Assembly (NCBI GenBank): GCA_039566865.1
Contig: CM076957.1
Span: 10,735,896-10,799,895 of the forward strand
Length of the DNA stretch: 64,000 bases
Reading direction: 5' to 3'
Origin: Aurelia coerulea
Taxonomy: Eukaryota > Cnidaria > Scyphozoa > Semaeostomeae > Ulmaridae
Positions 32,303 through 44,285 of this stretch are shown here, in pieces (within the stretch, counting starts at the first letter, position 1; each line of letters starts with the position of its first letter). Made by a program: the position numbers and the translations under genes. A model generated the notes under the pieces. It had not been told where the DNA came from, searched no databases, and saw nothing but the letters and a program-made list of their open reading frames with translations.

Positions 32303-35119
32303 ATGGTGATATCGTGTGCTGCATATGGGTGTGAAAACAGGTGGAGATTGAAGAAAGATCTCGGTCCAGGGGAGAAGAACATAGCGTTTCACAGGTGGAC
32401 TTGGGTTGTGCGTGCCGGCTTACTGGCTAGGCCATACCATAATATGATCGTTTCTTTGTCGTTGTGTGACGATAAAATCATTTAGATTTAGTTCAGTTTT
32501 GGTTTAATATTGCGAAAGTAATCATGCGAGGCTAAAATTTTCTTAACTGTTTTTTCAAATCCTTACTAGCTTGCCTTTTCCCTAGGTTTCCCCATGATAA
32601 TGAAGACTTATTGAAAAAGTGGATCCAAGCTATGCGTAGGAAAGGCTGGCATCCTTCAAAAAGCGAACGAATATGCGAGAAACATTTTCTCCCGGGTGAC
32701 TATCAATACTCTCCAACCCTACCATATTCCCAGACCTTGGGAAGGCGTTATTTAAAGAAAGATGCAGTGCCATCCATATTTAATTTTCCAGAGCACTTGG
32801 TCAAAAGAAATGTTGAGAGGAAGGCACCACCAAAGAGATCCCATCCCCCTGAGTCAACAGAAACTGCAGTCCCAAGTAAGGCCATGAAAGTTATAAATGT
32901 TCAGGAAATAGATCGTACTTATGCTTGTAACATTTCCCCCAGAAAATTGAAAGCTAAGTATGAAAGGAAACTAAAACAAAAAAGCAATAAAATAAAAAAT
33001 CTACGCAAAAAAAATTTGAGGAAAGAAAAAAATCTGTGATTTGATATCAAAGCTAAAAGCATTCAAGATGTTGTCAGAGGAACTGAGTAAGACCTTGAAT
33101 GAAAACTTTGGCCATATGACAACTGCTCTCATCAGGAATGAATCAAAGAATATTGAAAAAACAAGCGGTTCAAGGTATTCTGATGAAATAAGAGAGTTTG
33201 CTACAACTCTCCATTTCTATAGCCCAAGAGCTTATCGATTCATCAGAAAATCTCTTCATCTTCCTCATCCTGCCACCATCAGATCCTGGTATGTTAATAT
33301 CAACTGCGAGCCAGGTTTTCTTCAAAAGCCTTTTGACCATGTTGAAAATATGGGCAAGGATGGTCAGGCAGATTGTGTCTTACTTTTAGATGAAATGAGC
33401 ATAAAAAAGCAGGTCCAATGGGACCGAAGAAATAACAAGTTTGTCGGCCATGTTGACTATGGAGACATAATGGCTGAGGAGGCTGATACTGAAGCTACCA
33501 ATGCCCTCGTTTTTATGGCAGCTGGTCTTCAAAAACCATGGTTTGTACCAGTTGCCTACTTCTTGACTAATGCCCTAAATGGGGACATTTTGAAGCAACT
33601 CTTGCTTGAAGCCATTAAAAAACTATCCGAGAGAGGGGCAAATGTTCTTGCTCTGGTTTTTGATGGTGCTCCCAAAAATTTAGGAATGGCAGAAAAATTA
33701 GGATGCGACATCAAAAACCTTGATGGATCTTTTGATCATCCATCCAAACCAAATGCCAAAATACATGTAATATTGGACATCTGCCACATGCTAAAACTAG
33801 CCAGGAATGCCTTTGCACATTTGAGCACTTTTTGTACTCCCTCTGGAGAGAGAATATCATGGGAATATGTTCTTGCTCTTCATCGTACACAGCAAGAAGA
33901 TATTCTCCATTTGGACAATAAACTGAAAGCCAAGCATGTGCAATGGCAAAACCATAAAATGAAAGTCAGCATTGCTGCACAAACATTGAGTCATTCTGTC
34001 TCTGCAGCAATCACATTCCTCAGAAATTTAAAACTGCCTCAATTTAAAGACAGTAAGGCTACAAGTGACTTCATCCTTTTGATGAATGACATGTTTGATA
34101 TTCTCAACTCAAAGAGTAAATTTGGAAAGAATCACAAGAAGCCAATAACATTAGAAAATATTGTTGACATTGAGGCATACCTACTGAATGGTATGGAGAC
34201 TTTGAAATCATTGAAAGACACAGCAGGTGTTCCCTTTATAAAGGGCCCAAGGAAAATTTTTGTTATTGGATTTTGCATCTCATCTTTGTCAATACTAAAA
34301 ATCAGTAAAAATCTGCTGGAAAGATCAATTTCACCTTATGAGTATGTTCTTACATACAGATTCTCTCAAGATCAAATAGAAATGTATTTTGCAAAAATCA
34401 GAAGTAGATTTGGATGGAATAATAACCCTACATCTCTACAATTAAAATATGCAATACGAGCATTGTTATTGAAAAACAAAGTTGAGTCTCCATCCACTGC
34501 TAACTGTGTGAACATATCTGACAAAGATGCAAGTGAGATGGCAAAGGTTGACCCAAGAGTGTCCAATCTTTTGCTTTCAGCAACCATTTGGCGCTCCGAT
34601 GTTTTACACTATATATCAGGCTACATTGTGAAAAAGCTAATTGAATGTATAGATTATCCAGATTGTATTTCTGCTCTGCAGAGCAATTCTGAGAGTTCAG
34701 ATTATCGTCACTACCAAAACCATCTTTCTTTGCTTTCCTGCAAGAAGTATGGTAATTTGATTGTTCCATCCTATTCTGTGTACAAGGTAGTTGACTTTGT
34801 TGATAAGAAAGCCAGAAGAGCACTGTGTAAGTGGGCACATCTCTCCAAAGAAACCAATGCCAAAATTTTATCGGAAGTGTTATCTGAAACAAGAAATTCC
34901 ATATTTCAATCTTTGAGTCAACACAGTAAAGAATCCCATATTCTAGATGGTGAATTAAGAGATGATCACATTACCAAACTCATAAAGTTGATTGTGAAGA
35001 ACTATCTCATTCTCTTTTACCATCAGTTTGGGAAAGTGTTCACTGAAAGGATTCTGAGAAGAAATAAATCATCAAAACGTCATAAGCTTACAAAGCAAAT
35101 TTTATTCCAAAATGAGTAG
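32303..35119 (+). pseudogene. P-element transposase (THAP9-like), one frameshift
   Basis: Exon 1 (32303-32394) starts MVISCAAYGC, the first half of a C2CH THAP finger. A donor GTGGAC at 32395 and acceptor TTTTCCCTAG at 32585 define a 191-bp intron. Exon 2 continues FPHDNEDLLKKW…CEKHF…AVPSIF, completing the THAP domain, then a Lys-rich coiled coil. The frame breaks in an A7 run at 33026-33032 (one extra A) and resumes to 35119. The rest is the P-element transposase core: LLLDEMSIKKQ, LVFDGAPKNLG, ILDICHMLKLARN and YRFSQDQIEMYF. Members of this family use GTP as cofactor and cut the TIRs in the nucleus. The single homopolymer indel could be a sequencing error. Confidence 0.9.
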
Positions 35120-36793
35120 CTGCATGAAGATGTATCCTGAGGTAACGCCGAGTACCGGGCGGCGGTTAAGTAACCTGGCCAATATAAAGATGGAGGAAAT
35201 GCCATCTTACATCTTCATAGAGTTAACAGTTTTTATATGTACATATTGATTTCACATTTTTGCACATGAATTATTCTGCTTCAAAGATTTTTGGGGTCAT
35301 CAACAAACAATTTTCATCACAGTTAACGGAACTGGGCATTTAAGGTTGCAGCCCCATCCCTCCCCTTCCTATTGACATACTTCTTTTTACCATCAAAAAG
35401 AATGATCACGGTTAAAGGTCAACCATTTTTAACAATGAAAGTGCATAAATGAAGAAAGATGTTCCATGTTTACTCAGTTTTTGTGGATTACACATGTCAT
35501 GTCTAAATGATATGTCTTATTTAAATTTCTATCATAAAAAAGCCCCCCTCCCCCTCGCGACCCAATTGCATTAACTGTTATGATCAAAATTGTTGGTTGA
35601 GGACCCATAAGTTTTGGCAAGATAATGTTGGGGAGAATTGATGTCATCTGGGATTCCTTGTGCTTCACTTTGGGTTTGAATCAAGTTACTGGCTGGATCT
35701 AAATGGCTAACACCGTTTTCAAATGATTAATGAATGTTGTGAACAATTGCGTTAACTCTGCCGGATAATCAAACTGTGGTTCAAAGCTTTGCATAGGGGT
35801 AAGTCCATTGGCATTACAGTTACACTAGCATGGTACGCTGGGGGCAAAATATGTCAGAGCATGGTAAAGGGGCCCCAATGAACCATTCATTGATGTACCA
35901 TTCATTAAAATTCATTTGATACAAATATGTTAATATTGAAAACGCACTGTGTTTAGAACAAGAGACACTTCACCTCAAGATGCAAACATATATGAGCCAC
36001 TGCCACAATCCAGCTCAGTTTGCCCTCAGCCTAAAGTAGATGTAAAACTTGGAAAGTGTTTTGTTGACAAGAAGTAGGCAAACTTGGCCGAAGGCCAAGA
36101 CTTGTATTATTTAGGCTGACATCGTGTTTCTCAGTTTAAAGTTTACGACACAGTTACACTGAACTGCATTAGTCTTGATGCTTTGTGTCACTTTGCAAAG
36201 TATCCTTCATCTACAATCATAATAGCTTGCTTCACTAGCAAATTCAAGGTTCTTACTACGGCCATTCCAAGTTAGCGCAGCATCGGTTCGAGTAGAGTAG
36301 GTAGGCCTAGGCCTTGTTGGAACTCGTAGAAGGTACCCCAGAGTTGTAAATGTAACAAGCACAGGATTTGTTGAAGAAAGTGCAGATAAAATATTGAAGT
36401 ACTTACTCGTACTCTATTGTGCTTACTAGGTATTTGTGAAGGAAAACGTCGAGTTTTTGGTGCATTTTGCCTTCAGAATTAGCCGCTTCAGAACAAATGA
36501 ATACATACAGACATATTGCGTGCTGTTTCAGGGCCTAGCAAGTCAAAGTAACCAGCTCGCGATTTATTCAAAAACGTGTAGATTAGAGAAAAAAGTACTT
36601 ACGCATACTCCATGATGCTTGCTGCGTATTTTCTGCTGGAAAATGTCGGGTTTTCTGTTAATTTTCACCCAAAAATTGCCGTTCCAAAACGAGTGAATTA
36701 CAGTGCGTGCTGTTGCGTTCGAAGCTTTTGCCAACCTGTTGCTACCATCTTTGCTCTCCATGGTGGTGCCACAAAAACAATCGCAAAACAATA
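35120..36793. other. P element 3' non-coding region
   Basis: About 1.7 kb. A degenerate direct duplication of ~75-190 bp lies near the right end: 36403-36488 and 36597-36673 share CTTAC..(A/G)TACTC, TGTGCTT/ATGCTT and GGAAAA.GTCG phrases. No other gene was recognised. Confidence 0.45.
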
Positions 36794-36824
36794 GACCGCG
36801 CATTCTAGTCCTTCTATTTCTATG

Positions 36825-36918
36825 GTACTGCATCACTCTTAATCATCGAATCAACTTCGCCATTCAGCTTCGCTCCAGGTATCATTTCTTCTCTGAGTTC
36901 AACTGATGAAAAATCCAT
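36825..36918 (-). pseudogene. YqaJ gene, first coding exon (5' half)
   Basis: ATG at 36918 (minus) opens MDFSSVELREEM… and runs into the P element's 8-bp duplication. With the P element and one octamer removed, the frame continues without stop into 32113-32050. The start lies 78 bp inside the right ISL2EU repeat, mirroring the transposase start at the other end. The whole predicted protein would be about 610 residues: SAP-like motif, SWIM finger, YqaJ domain. Confidence 0.75.
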
Positions 36919-36995
36919 CTTTACAGCAGCAAAGCAGCGAGCTTCTTAGTATAAAATCAATATTATCACTGTTCAATTGTCAGAATTTGAATGAA

Positions 36996-37163
36996 ATTAT
37001 CGATGGCCTAAGCAAAACATATTTGATATCGTTCTGTATTTTATCGCTGCAACTCGAAATTTGTGTTGCTAAGGCCGCACTGTGACGTAACTTGTTGATA
37101 AGGAATTTTTTACCGTGATCCTTTGCGTGAAATATGAGTCCGCCATCTTTAGCGCAATCGTCT
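36996..37163 (-). repeat. Right terminal inverted repeat of the ISL2EU element
   Basis: 168 bp, reverse complement of 14063-14230 with about one mismatch. Followed by the AT duplication and then the interrupted array-A unit. Confidence 0.95.
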
Positions 37164-37725
37164 ATTGGCGTGCCCCTCCAAGTTTACAATGCTTCCTACT
37201 GCTCTGAGTAAAACTGAAGGATGGCCGACAATACTGACAATTTTTTTTACCCTATCCTGACAAGAGTTGCCACTATAACAGTGCCACATTTGTTTCTTGG
37301 TAGTAGTATATGGGTTGGTTGGTTCCCTTGGCAACAGTTATCTATATCGAAGATTTCAAACAGTAAGGGCAGTGTGCCAGGTCAAAGAGGTCAAATTTTG
37401 AAAATTGCCTTGTAATGAGTTGGCAGCTGGATTAATGTTAGGAGCAAGTAGTAATTAGTCTTAATGAGGAAATGTCCATTGGCAACTACCCCAAATTTCA
37501 TTGTTAACCCAAATATATCGGAATTGTTTTGATTCTATTCATTAACAATGCCGATAAATATCTCACATGCTTTGCTTATTGTTTTGATTGTATGCACAAA
37601 TAATGCCCATTGTTACAACATTCCTGATTCCTATGTACCTATATGTCTATATATATGTCTATATGTCTATATGTCTATATAGGTCTATTCCTTCCGGTTG
37701 GAGCAAAGCCCCTGCATAATGTTTT

Positions 37726-37774
37726 CATTCTTCAAACATAATTAAAGGCCCCCATTAGCCATGTTTGAAGAATG
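37726..37774. other. Unit-junction hairpin, array A units 2/3
   Basis: 14-bp stem (37726-37739 with 37761-37774) and 21-base loop, same as at 13556. Confidence 0.85.
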
Positions 37775-39425
37775 AGATCATGCACATAGCTTGCCTCAAA
37801 GTAGTAGAATATCTATTTGCAATTGCAATGAACGATTTAGTTCATATCGAAATGGCTGTAGCCTAATAACGAACCCACTTGATGAAGCAGACCAGATTTC
37901 TTGATATGCATCAGAACTATCAAATTCGATGTAGTGAGAGTCCAAAGACGTAGGGAACCGGAGGCACTGGTGGCACGTGCCCCAAGATTTTGCAACAAAC
38001 CAAAAGGTGCCATTTTTGCCTCAGAATCAGCCTCTTTTAAAGACCAATGCGGACAGAAAGTAGTTTAATTTTGTTATTATTTACTTCGTGATTTAGTTAT
38101 GTTTACTTCTCAATTTGTTTCATTGTGAAGGAAATCGGATATCTATCAGCACTCATACTATTTTCTTCTATATATCACATTTTTCCGGTCAAAAATCTGT
38201 TGTATATTACAGTGCCATTCTTACGAAAAAAGTGCCTTTAAATTGCCGTGCCCCTCAAAGTTTAAGATGCTTCCTACTGCTCTGAGTAAAACTGAAGGAT
38301 GACCGACAATATTGACAATTTTTTTACCCTATCCTGACAAGAGTTGCCACTATAACAGTGCCACATTTGTTTCTTGATAGTATTGTATGGGTTTGTTGGT
38401 TCCCTTGGCAACAGTTATCCATATCGAAGATTTCAAACAGTAAGGGCAGTGTGCCAGGTCTAAGAGGTCAAATTTTGAAAATTGCCTTGTAATGAGTTGG
38501 CCGCTGGATTAATGTTAGGAGCAAGTAGTGATTAGCCTTAATGAGGAAATGTGAATTGGAAACTTCGCCAAACTTCATTGTTGGCCCAAATATATCAGAA
38601 TTGTTTTGATTGTATACATAAACAATGCCTATAAATATCTCACATGCTTCGCTGATTGCTTCGATTGTGTGCATAAATAATGCCCATTGTTACAACATTC
38701 CTGATTCCTATGTACCTATATGTCTATATGTCTATATGTCTAGGTCTATTCCTTCCGGTTGGAGCAAAAGCCCCTGCATAATGTTTTCATTCTTCAAACA
38801 TTAAGATCATGCATATAGCTTGCCTCAAAGTAATGGAATATTTATTTGCAATTGTAGTGCATGATTTAGTTTATATCTAATTGGCTGTAGACTAATAACG
38901 AGCCCACTTGATGAAGCAGACCAGATTTCTTGATATGCATCAGAACTACTACATTAGATGTAGCGAGACTACAGAGACGTAGGAACCGGTGGCACTGGGG
39001 GCACGTGCCCCCAAGATTTTGCAATAAACCAAAAGGTGCCTTTTTTGTCTCAGGATGTGCACCTTCTAAAAACCAATTTAGACAGAAAGTAGTTTAATTT
39101 TTCTATTATTTACTTCGTGATTTACTTATTTTTACTTCTCACTTCGTTTCATTGTGAAGGAAATTGGATATATATCAATCATCATTCACAATATTTTCTT
39201 CTATATATCACATTTTTTCCTGTCTAAAATCTGATGTATATCAAAGTGCCTTTTTTTACGAAAAAAGTGCCATTGAAATGCCGTGCCCCTCCAAGTTTCA
39301 GATGCTTCCTACTGCTCCGAGGAAAATGGATGGATGGCCGACAATATTGACAAATTGTTTGCTTTATCCTGACAAGAGTGGCCACTAAAACAGTGCCACA
39401 TTTGTTTCCTGATAGCATTATATGG

Positions 39426-39752
39426 ACGAGGGAGTAACGACGGCTGTTGTTGTCGTTGGTATCTCTCGGTTGGGGTCCTTGTTTCCCAACATTTTCGGAT
39501 TCGTAGCTCGACATCTACTGCAAAACAAGCTTCTTTCTTTAGTCATCGGTAATTTGGTTTGTATGTAGCTTTTTGTAACCGTATCTTTAATTTTAGTTTA
39601 TTTTTGATGTCTTTTATGGCATGACCCCGGCGTAGTCATGATATTTTGCTCCTAGGGGTATCGTCTTTGTAGTGTAGTAAAGTGTTTTGTAAATAGTTTC
39701 GTAGGTAATTCGTCTTTGTAAAAATTTTTAGATTGAGTATAGAAAAAAAAAA
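39426..39752 (+). mobile_element. Poly(A) retroposon (SINE-like) with 9-bp duplication
   Basis: 327 bp inserted in array unit 4. The target ATTATATGG is duplicated at 39417-39425 and 39753-39761, and the insert ends in an A-run. Sister units have the uninterrupted site. The body is non-coding and I recognise no tRNA-like box, so it may be a SINE or a 5'-truncated LINE tail. Confidence 0.8.
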
Positions 39753-41196
39753 TTATATGGGTTGGTAGGTTCCCTTGTAGACTTGCCCCAAGTCCATCTT
39801 GGTGCAAGTCTAGTTCCCTTGTTAACAGTTATTGATCTTGAAGATTTCAAACAGGGCAGTGTGCCAGGTCAAAGAGGTCAAATTTTGAGAATTGCCTTGT
39901 AATGAGTTGGCAGCTGGATTAATGTTAGGAGAAAGCAGTAATTAGCTTTAACGAGGAAATATCAATTGGCAACAATGCCAAATTTGATTGTTGGCCCAAA
40001 TAACTCGGAATTGTTTTGATTGTATATATTAACAATGCCTATAAATATCTCAGATGCTTTGCTGATTGTTTCGATTTTCCTCATAAATAATGCCTATTGT
40101 TACAACATTCCTGATTCCTTGGTATCTATATGTATAGGTAGGTAGGTAGGTGGGTAGGTGTATTCCTTCCGGTTGGAGCAAAAGCCCCTCCATAATGTTT
40201 TCATTCTTCAAACATAAAAATTGTTTAGATTGTGTGTGCTAACAATGTCAGTTGTTACAACATTGCTGATTCCTATCTATCTATATTTCAAAGATAACCA
40301 GAGACGTAGGAACCGGGAACACTGGGGGCAAGTGCCCCCCAAGATTTTACAACAAACCAAAAAGTGCGCTTTTTGTCTCAGGATGTGCCCCTTTTCAAGA
40401 ATGATGCGAAACTGGTTTAATTTTTTTCTTTGTGATTTAGTTATGTTAACTCCTCCCTTCGTTTTATTGCGAAGGAAATCGGATATCTATCAGGATTCAC
40501 AATATATTCATGTTTGATCTTCAATGTATCACATTCTTTGCCTTGAAATGCCGTGCCCCTCCAAGCTTTAGATGCTTCCTACGGCAATGAGCGAAACTAA
40601 AGAACTGACAAATTTTCACTTTCTCCTGACATGAGTTGTCACTATAACAGTGCCACACTTGTTTCTCCTTCCTACTGCCCTGAGTGAAAGTAAAGGAAAG
40701 CCGACGATATTGACAATGTGTTTACTTTATCCCGACTCGACAAGAATTGCCACAACAACAGTGCCATACTTGTTTCTTGATGGGTTGGTAGGTTCCCTTG
40801 TTAAAAGTTATCGATATTGAAGATTTCAAACAGTAAGGGCAGTATGCCAGGTTAAAGAGGTCAAATTTTGAAGATTGCTTTGTAATGAGCTGGCAGCTGG
40901 ATTAATGTTAGGAGCAAGTAGTAATTAGACTTAATGAGGAAATGTCAATTGGCAACTACGCCAAAATTCATTGTTGGCCCAAATATATCAGAATTGTTTT
41001 GATTGTATACATTAACAATGCCTATAGATATCACAGATGCTTCGCTGATTCTTTCCATTGTGTGCACAAATAATGCCCATTGTTACAACATTCCTGATTC
41101 CTATGTACCTATATGTCTATATGTCTATATGTCTATATGTCTATATATATAGGTGTATTCCTTCCGGTTGGAGCAAAAGCCCCTGCATAATGTTTT

Positions 41197-41245
41197 CATT
41201 CTTCAAACATACTTAAAGGCCCCCATTAGCCATGTTTGAAGAATG
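41197..41245. other. Unit-junction hairpin, array A units 5/6
   Basis: Same 14-bp stem (41197-41210 with 41232-41245); the loop has one substitution (ACTTAAAGG). Confidence 0.85.
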
Positions 41246-42252
41246 AGATCATGCACGTAGCTTGCCTCAAAGTAATAGAACATTTATTTGCAATTGCAAC
41301 TGTTTAATGCCCGATTTAGTTTCTATTAAGATGGCAGTAGCCTAATAAAAAGCCCACTTGATGAAGCAGACCAGATTTCTTGATATGCATCAGAACTATT
41401 ATATTAGATGTAGCGAAACCAGAGATGTAGGAATTGGGGGCACTGGGGGAGCGTTCCCTCCCAGATTTTGTAAAAAACCAAAAAGTGCCCCTTTTTGTTT
41501 CAGGATGTGCCCCTTTTGAAGACCTATGTGAACAGAAAGTCGTTTAATTTTGTTATCATTTACTTCATGATTTACTTATGTTTACTTCTCAGTTTGTTTC
41601 ATTGTGAAGGAAGTCAAATATCTATCAGCAATCACACTATTTTCTTCTATATGTCACATTTTTACCGTCAACAATCTGGTGTGTATCAAAGTGCCCTTCT
41701 TACGAAAAAAGTGCCACTGAAATGCCGTGCCCCTCCAAGTTTAAGATGCTTCCTATTGCTCTGAGTGAAACTAAAGGACATCTGACGATATTGACAATGT
41801 GTTTACTTTTTCCACACAAGAATTGAGCCTACAACAGTGCCACACGTGTTTCTTGATAATATTTTATGGGTTGGTACGTTCCCTTGCAAACAGTTATTGA
41901 TATTGACGATTTCAAACAGTAAGGGCAGTGTGCCAGGTCAAAGAGGTCAAATTTTGAAAATTGCTTTGTAATGAGTTGGCAGCTCCATTGATGTTAGGAG
42001 CAAGTAGTAATGAGGAAATATCAATTGGCAACTAAGCCAAATTTGATTGTTAGCTAAAATATCTCAGAATTGTTTTGATTGTATACATTTACAATGCCTG
42101 TAAATATCTCAGATGCTTCATTAATTGTTGTGATAGTGTGCACAAATAATGCCTTTTGTTACAACATTCCTGATTCCTATGTCTCTATATAGTTAGGTAG
42201 GTAGGTAGGTCTATTCCTTCCGGTTGGAGCAAAAGCCCCTGCATAATGTTTT

Positions 42253-42301
42253 CATTCTTCAAACATAATTAAAGGCCCCCATTAGCCATGTTTGAAGAAT
42301 G
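42253..42301. other. Unit-junction hairpin, array A units 6/7
   Basis: Same 14-bp stem (42253-42266 with 42288-42301) and 21-base loop. Confidence 0.85.
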
Positions 42302-44100
42302 AGATCATGCTGGTAATTTGCTTGATAAAGTGCTAAACTTTCATTTGCAATTGCAACTGTTTAACGCACGATTTAGTTATGTTTACTTCTCAGTTTGTTT
42401 CATTGGGAAGGAAATCGGATATCTATCGGCATTCACACTATTTTCTTCTATATATCACATTTTACCGTCATAAATTAGATGTATATTAAAGTTCCCTTCT
42501 TATGAAAAAAGTGCCTTTAAATTGCCGTGCCCCTCCAAGTTTAAGATGCTTCCTACTGCTCTGAGTTCAACTGAAGATGGCCGACAATATTGACAAACAC
42601 TTTATCCTAACAAGAGTTGCCACTACAACAGTGCCCACACTTGCTTCTTGACAGTATTATATGGGTTTGTTGGTTCCTTGGCAACAGTTATCCATATCGA
42701 GGATTTCAACCAGGTCAAAGAGGTCAAATTTTGAAAATTGCCTTGTAACGAGTTGGCAGCTCCATTAATTTTGGGAGCAAGTAGTAATTAGTCTTAATGA
42801 GGAAATATCAATTGGCAACTACGCCAAATTTCATTGTTAGCCCAAATATCTCAGAATTGTTTTGATTCTTTCCATTTACAATGCCTATAAATATCTCAGA
42901 TGCTTCGCTGATTGTTTCGATTGTGTGCACAAATAATGCCCATTGTTACAACATTCCTGATTCCTATGTACCTATCTATATGTCTATATGTCTTTATAGG
43001 TCTATTCCTTCCGGTTGGAGCAAAAGCCCCTGCATAATGTTTTCATTCTTCAAACATAAACATAGCTTGCCTCAAAGTAGTAGAATATCTATTTGCAATT
43101 GCAATGCACGATTTAGTTCATATCGAAATGGCTGTAGCCTAATAACGAATCCACTTGATGAAGCAGACCAGATTTCTTGATATGCATCAGAACTATCAAA
43201 TTCGATGTAGTGAGAGTCCAAAGACGTAGGGAACCGGAGGCACTGGTGGCACGTGCCCCAAGATTTTGCAACAAACGAAAAGGTGCCATTTTTGCCTCAG
43301 AATCAGCCTCTTTTAAAGACCAATGCGGACAGAAAGTAGTTTAATTTTGTTATTATTTACTTCGTGATTTAGTTATGTTTAATTCTCAATTTGTTTCATT
43401 GTGAAGGAAATCGGATATCTATCAGCACTCATACTATTTTCTTCTATATATCACAATTTTCCGGTCAAAAATCTGTTGTATATTACAGTGCCATCCTTAC
43501 GAAAAAAGTGCCTTTTAAATTGCTGTGCCCCTCTAAGTTTAAGATGCTTCCTACTGCTCTGAGTAAAACTGAAGGATGACCGACAATATTGACAATTTTT
43601 TTTACCCTATCCTGACAAGAGTTGCCACTATAACAGTGCCACATTTGTTTCTTGATAGTATTATATGGGTTTGTTGGTTCCCTTGGCAACAGTTATCCAT
43701 ATCGAAGATTTCAAACAGTAAGGGCAGTGTGCCAGGTCAAAGAGGTCAAATTTTGAAAATTGCCTTGTAACGAGTTGGCAGCTCCATTAATTTTGGGAGC
43801 AAGTAGTAATTAGTCTTAATGAGGAAATATCAATTGGCAACTACGCCAAATTTCATTGTTAGCCCAAATATCTCAGAATTGTTTTGATTCTTTCCATTTA
43901 CAATGCCTATAAATATCTCAGATGCTTCGCTGATTGTTTCGATTGTGTGCACAAATAATGCCCATTGTTACAACATTCCTGATTCCTATGTACCTATCTA
44001 TATGTCTATATGTCTATATGTCTATATGTCTATATGTCTAGGTCTATTCCTTCCGGTTGGAGCAAAAGCCCCTGCATAATGTTTTCATTCTTCAAACATA

Positions 44101-44155
44101 AAAAGAAGAACAGTTGAAGATCAGTCAACCAAATCAAAACAAGGTAACAAGGCAA
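44101..44155 (+). pseudogene. LINE ORF1, middle linker island
   Basis: A 55-base non-repetitive island between arrays A and B. It is open in the frame of both neighbouring ORF1 pieces and encodes a Lys/Ser/Gln-rich linker (RRTVEDQSTKSKQGNKA). Its presence shows that arrays A and B inserted separately, at two A-runs of the same gene. Confidence 0.65.
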
Positions 44156-44285
44156 ATTAAAGGGGCCCATTAGCCATGTACGAAGAACGCTGGTACAGAG
44201 CAAAGTTTAAAACAGCTTAGAGAAAATGCTTCCAAATAATCATTGCAGACAAGAAAGAGTACATGGTGACCTTTAGATGGGATCA

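Larger units (their letters stand above)
32122..36824 (+). mobile_element. P element, complete with TIRs and 8-bp duplication
   Basis: 31-bp perfect terminal inverted repeats (32122-32152 and 36794-36824) begin CATAGAAATAGAAGG. The host octamer GTACTGCA flanks both ends (32114-32121, 36825-36832). A subterminal inverted repeat, ATGGTAGC…CAGGTTGGCAAAAG, is at about 32189-32212 and 36728-36751. 31-bp TIRs, 8-bp duplications and a THAP transposase are the P-element hallmarks. It is inserted in exon 1 of the YqaJ gene, whose frame is restored by its removal. Confidence 0.95.
14063..37163. mobile_element. ISL2EU-type DNA transposon with nested insertions
   Basis: Its 168-bp terminal inverted repeats (14063-14230 and 36996-37163) begin AGACGATTGCGCTAAAGATG and show only about one mismatch. 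AT flanks both ends (14061-14062, 37164-37165), and joining the flanks regenerates the array-unit sequence found in sister units, which supports a 2-bp AT duplication. Two genes point inwards from the TIRs: a THAP-DDE transposase from the left and a SAP-SWIM-YqaJ protein from the right. ISL2EU elements of the PIF/Harbinger group are known for a 2-bp duplication and a YqaJ companion gene. Without its nested P element and gypsy dimer it would be about 7.9 kb. Both genes are broken, so it is not autonomous now. Confidence 0.88.
12565..44100 (+). mobile_element. Array A: tandem ~1-kb Helentron-like elements (split by ISL2EU)
   Basis: Eight head-to-tail, non-coding units inserted in an A-run of the LINE ORF1. 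Each full unit starts ATTAAAGGCCCCCATTAGCC, then ATGTTTGAAGAATG, and ends CATTCTTCAAACATA, so the end complements the subterminal start. Near the 3' end are TTCCTTCCGGTTGG and a TATGTC or GTAG microsatellite. Approximate units: 12565-13570, 13571-37740 (holding the ISL2EU element), 37741-38799, 38800-40215, 40216-41210, 41211-42266, 42267-43058, 43059-44100. Removing the array rejoins the ORF1 frame with either no target duplication or a 3-bp one. Subterminal inverted repeats, a microsatellite, A/T-run insertion and tandem arrays recall Helentron-derived HINE elements; that classification is inference. Confidence 0.65.
37164..44100 (+). repeat. Array A, units 2 (rest) to 8
   Basis: Continuation of the ~1-kb tandem units. 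Every unit repeats a block GGTCAAAGAGGTCAAATTTTG, then GAGTTGGCAGCT, a microsatellite, TTCCTTCCGGTTGG and the terminal CTTCAAACATA. Each also holds a hAT-like inverted pair (AGACGTAGGAACCG… with GTGCCCC, and GCCGTGCCCCTCC). Unit 7 is shorter by deletion, units 4 and 8 lack the first ~40 bases of the unit, and the stretch at 37940 is nearly identical to 43210, showing exchange between units. Confidence 0.85.

Noticed and set aside
32303..35119. A host THAP9-like gene
   Set aside because: 31-bp TIRs and an 8-bp duplication show that it is an autonomous-type P element, not a domesticated gene.
37641..44040. CRISPR-like array
   Set aside because: The short repeats are TATGTC/GTAG microsatellites and the long ones are ~1-kb tandem units, in a eukaryotic context.
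12565..44100. Hammerhead-ribozyme retrozyme array
   Set aside because: Tandem units suggested it, but I found no hammerhead core (CTGATGA with GAAA) in the units.
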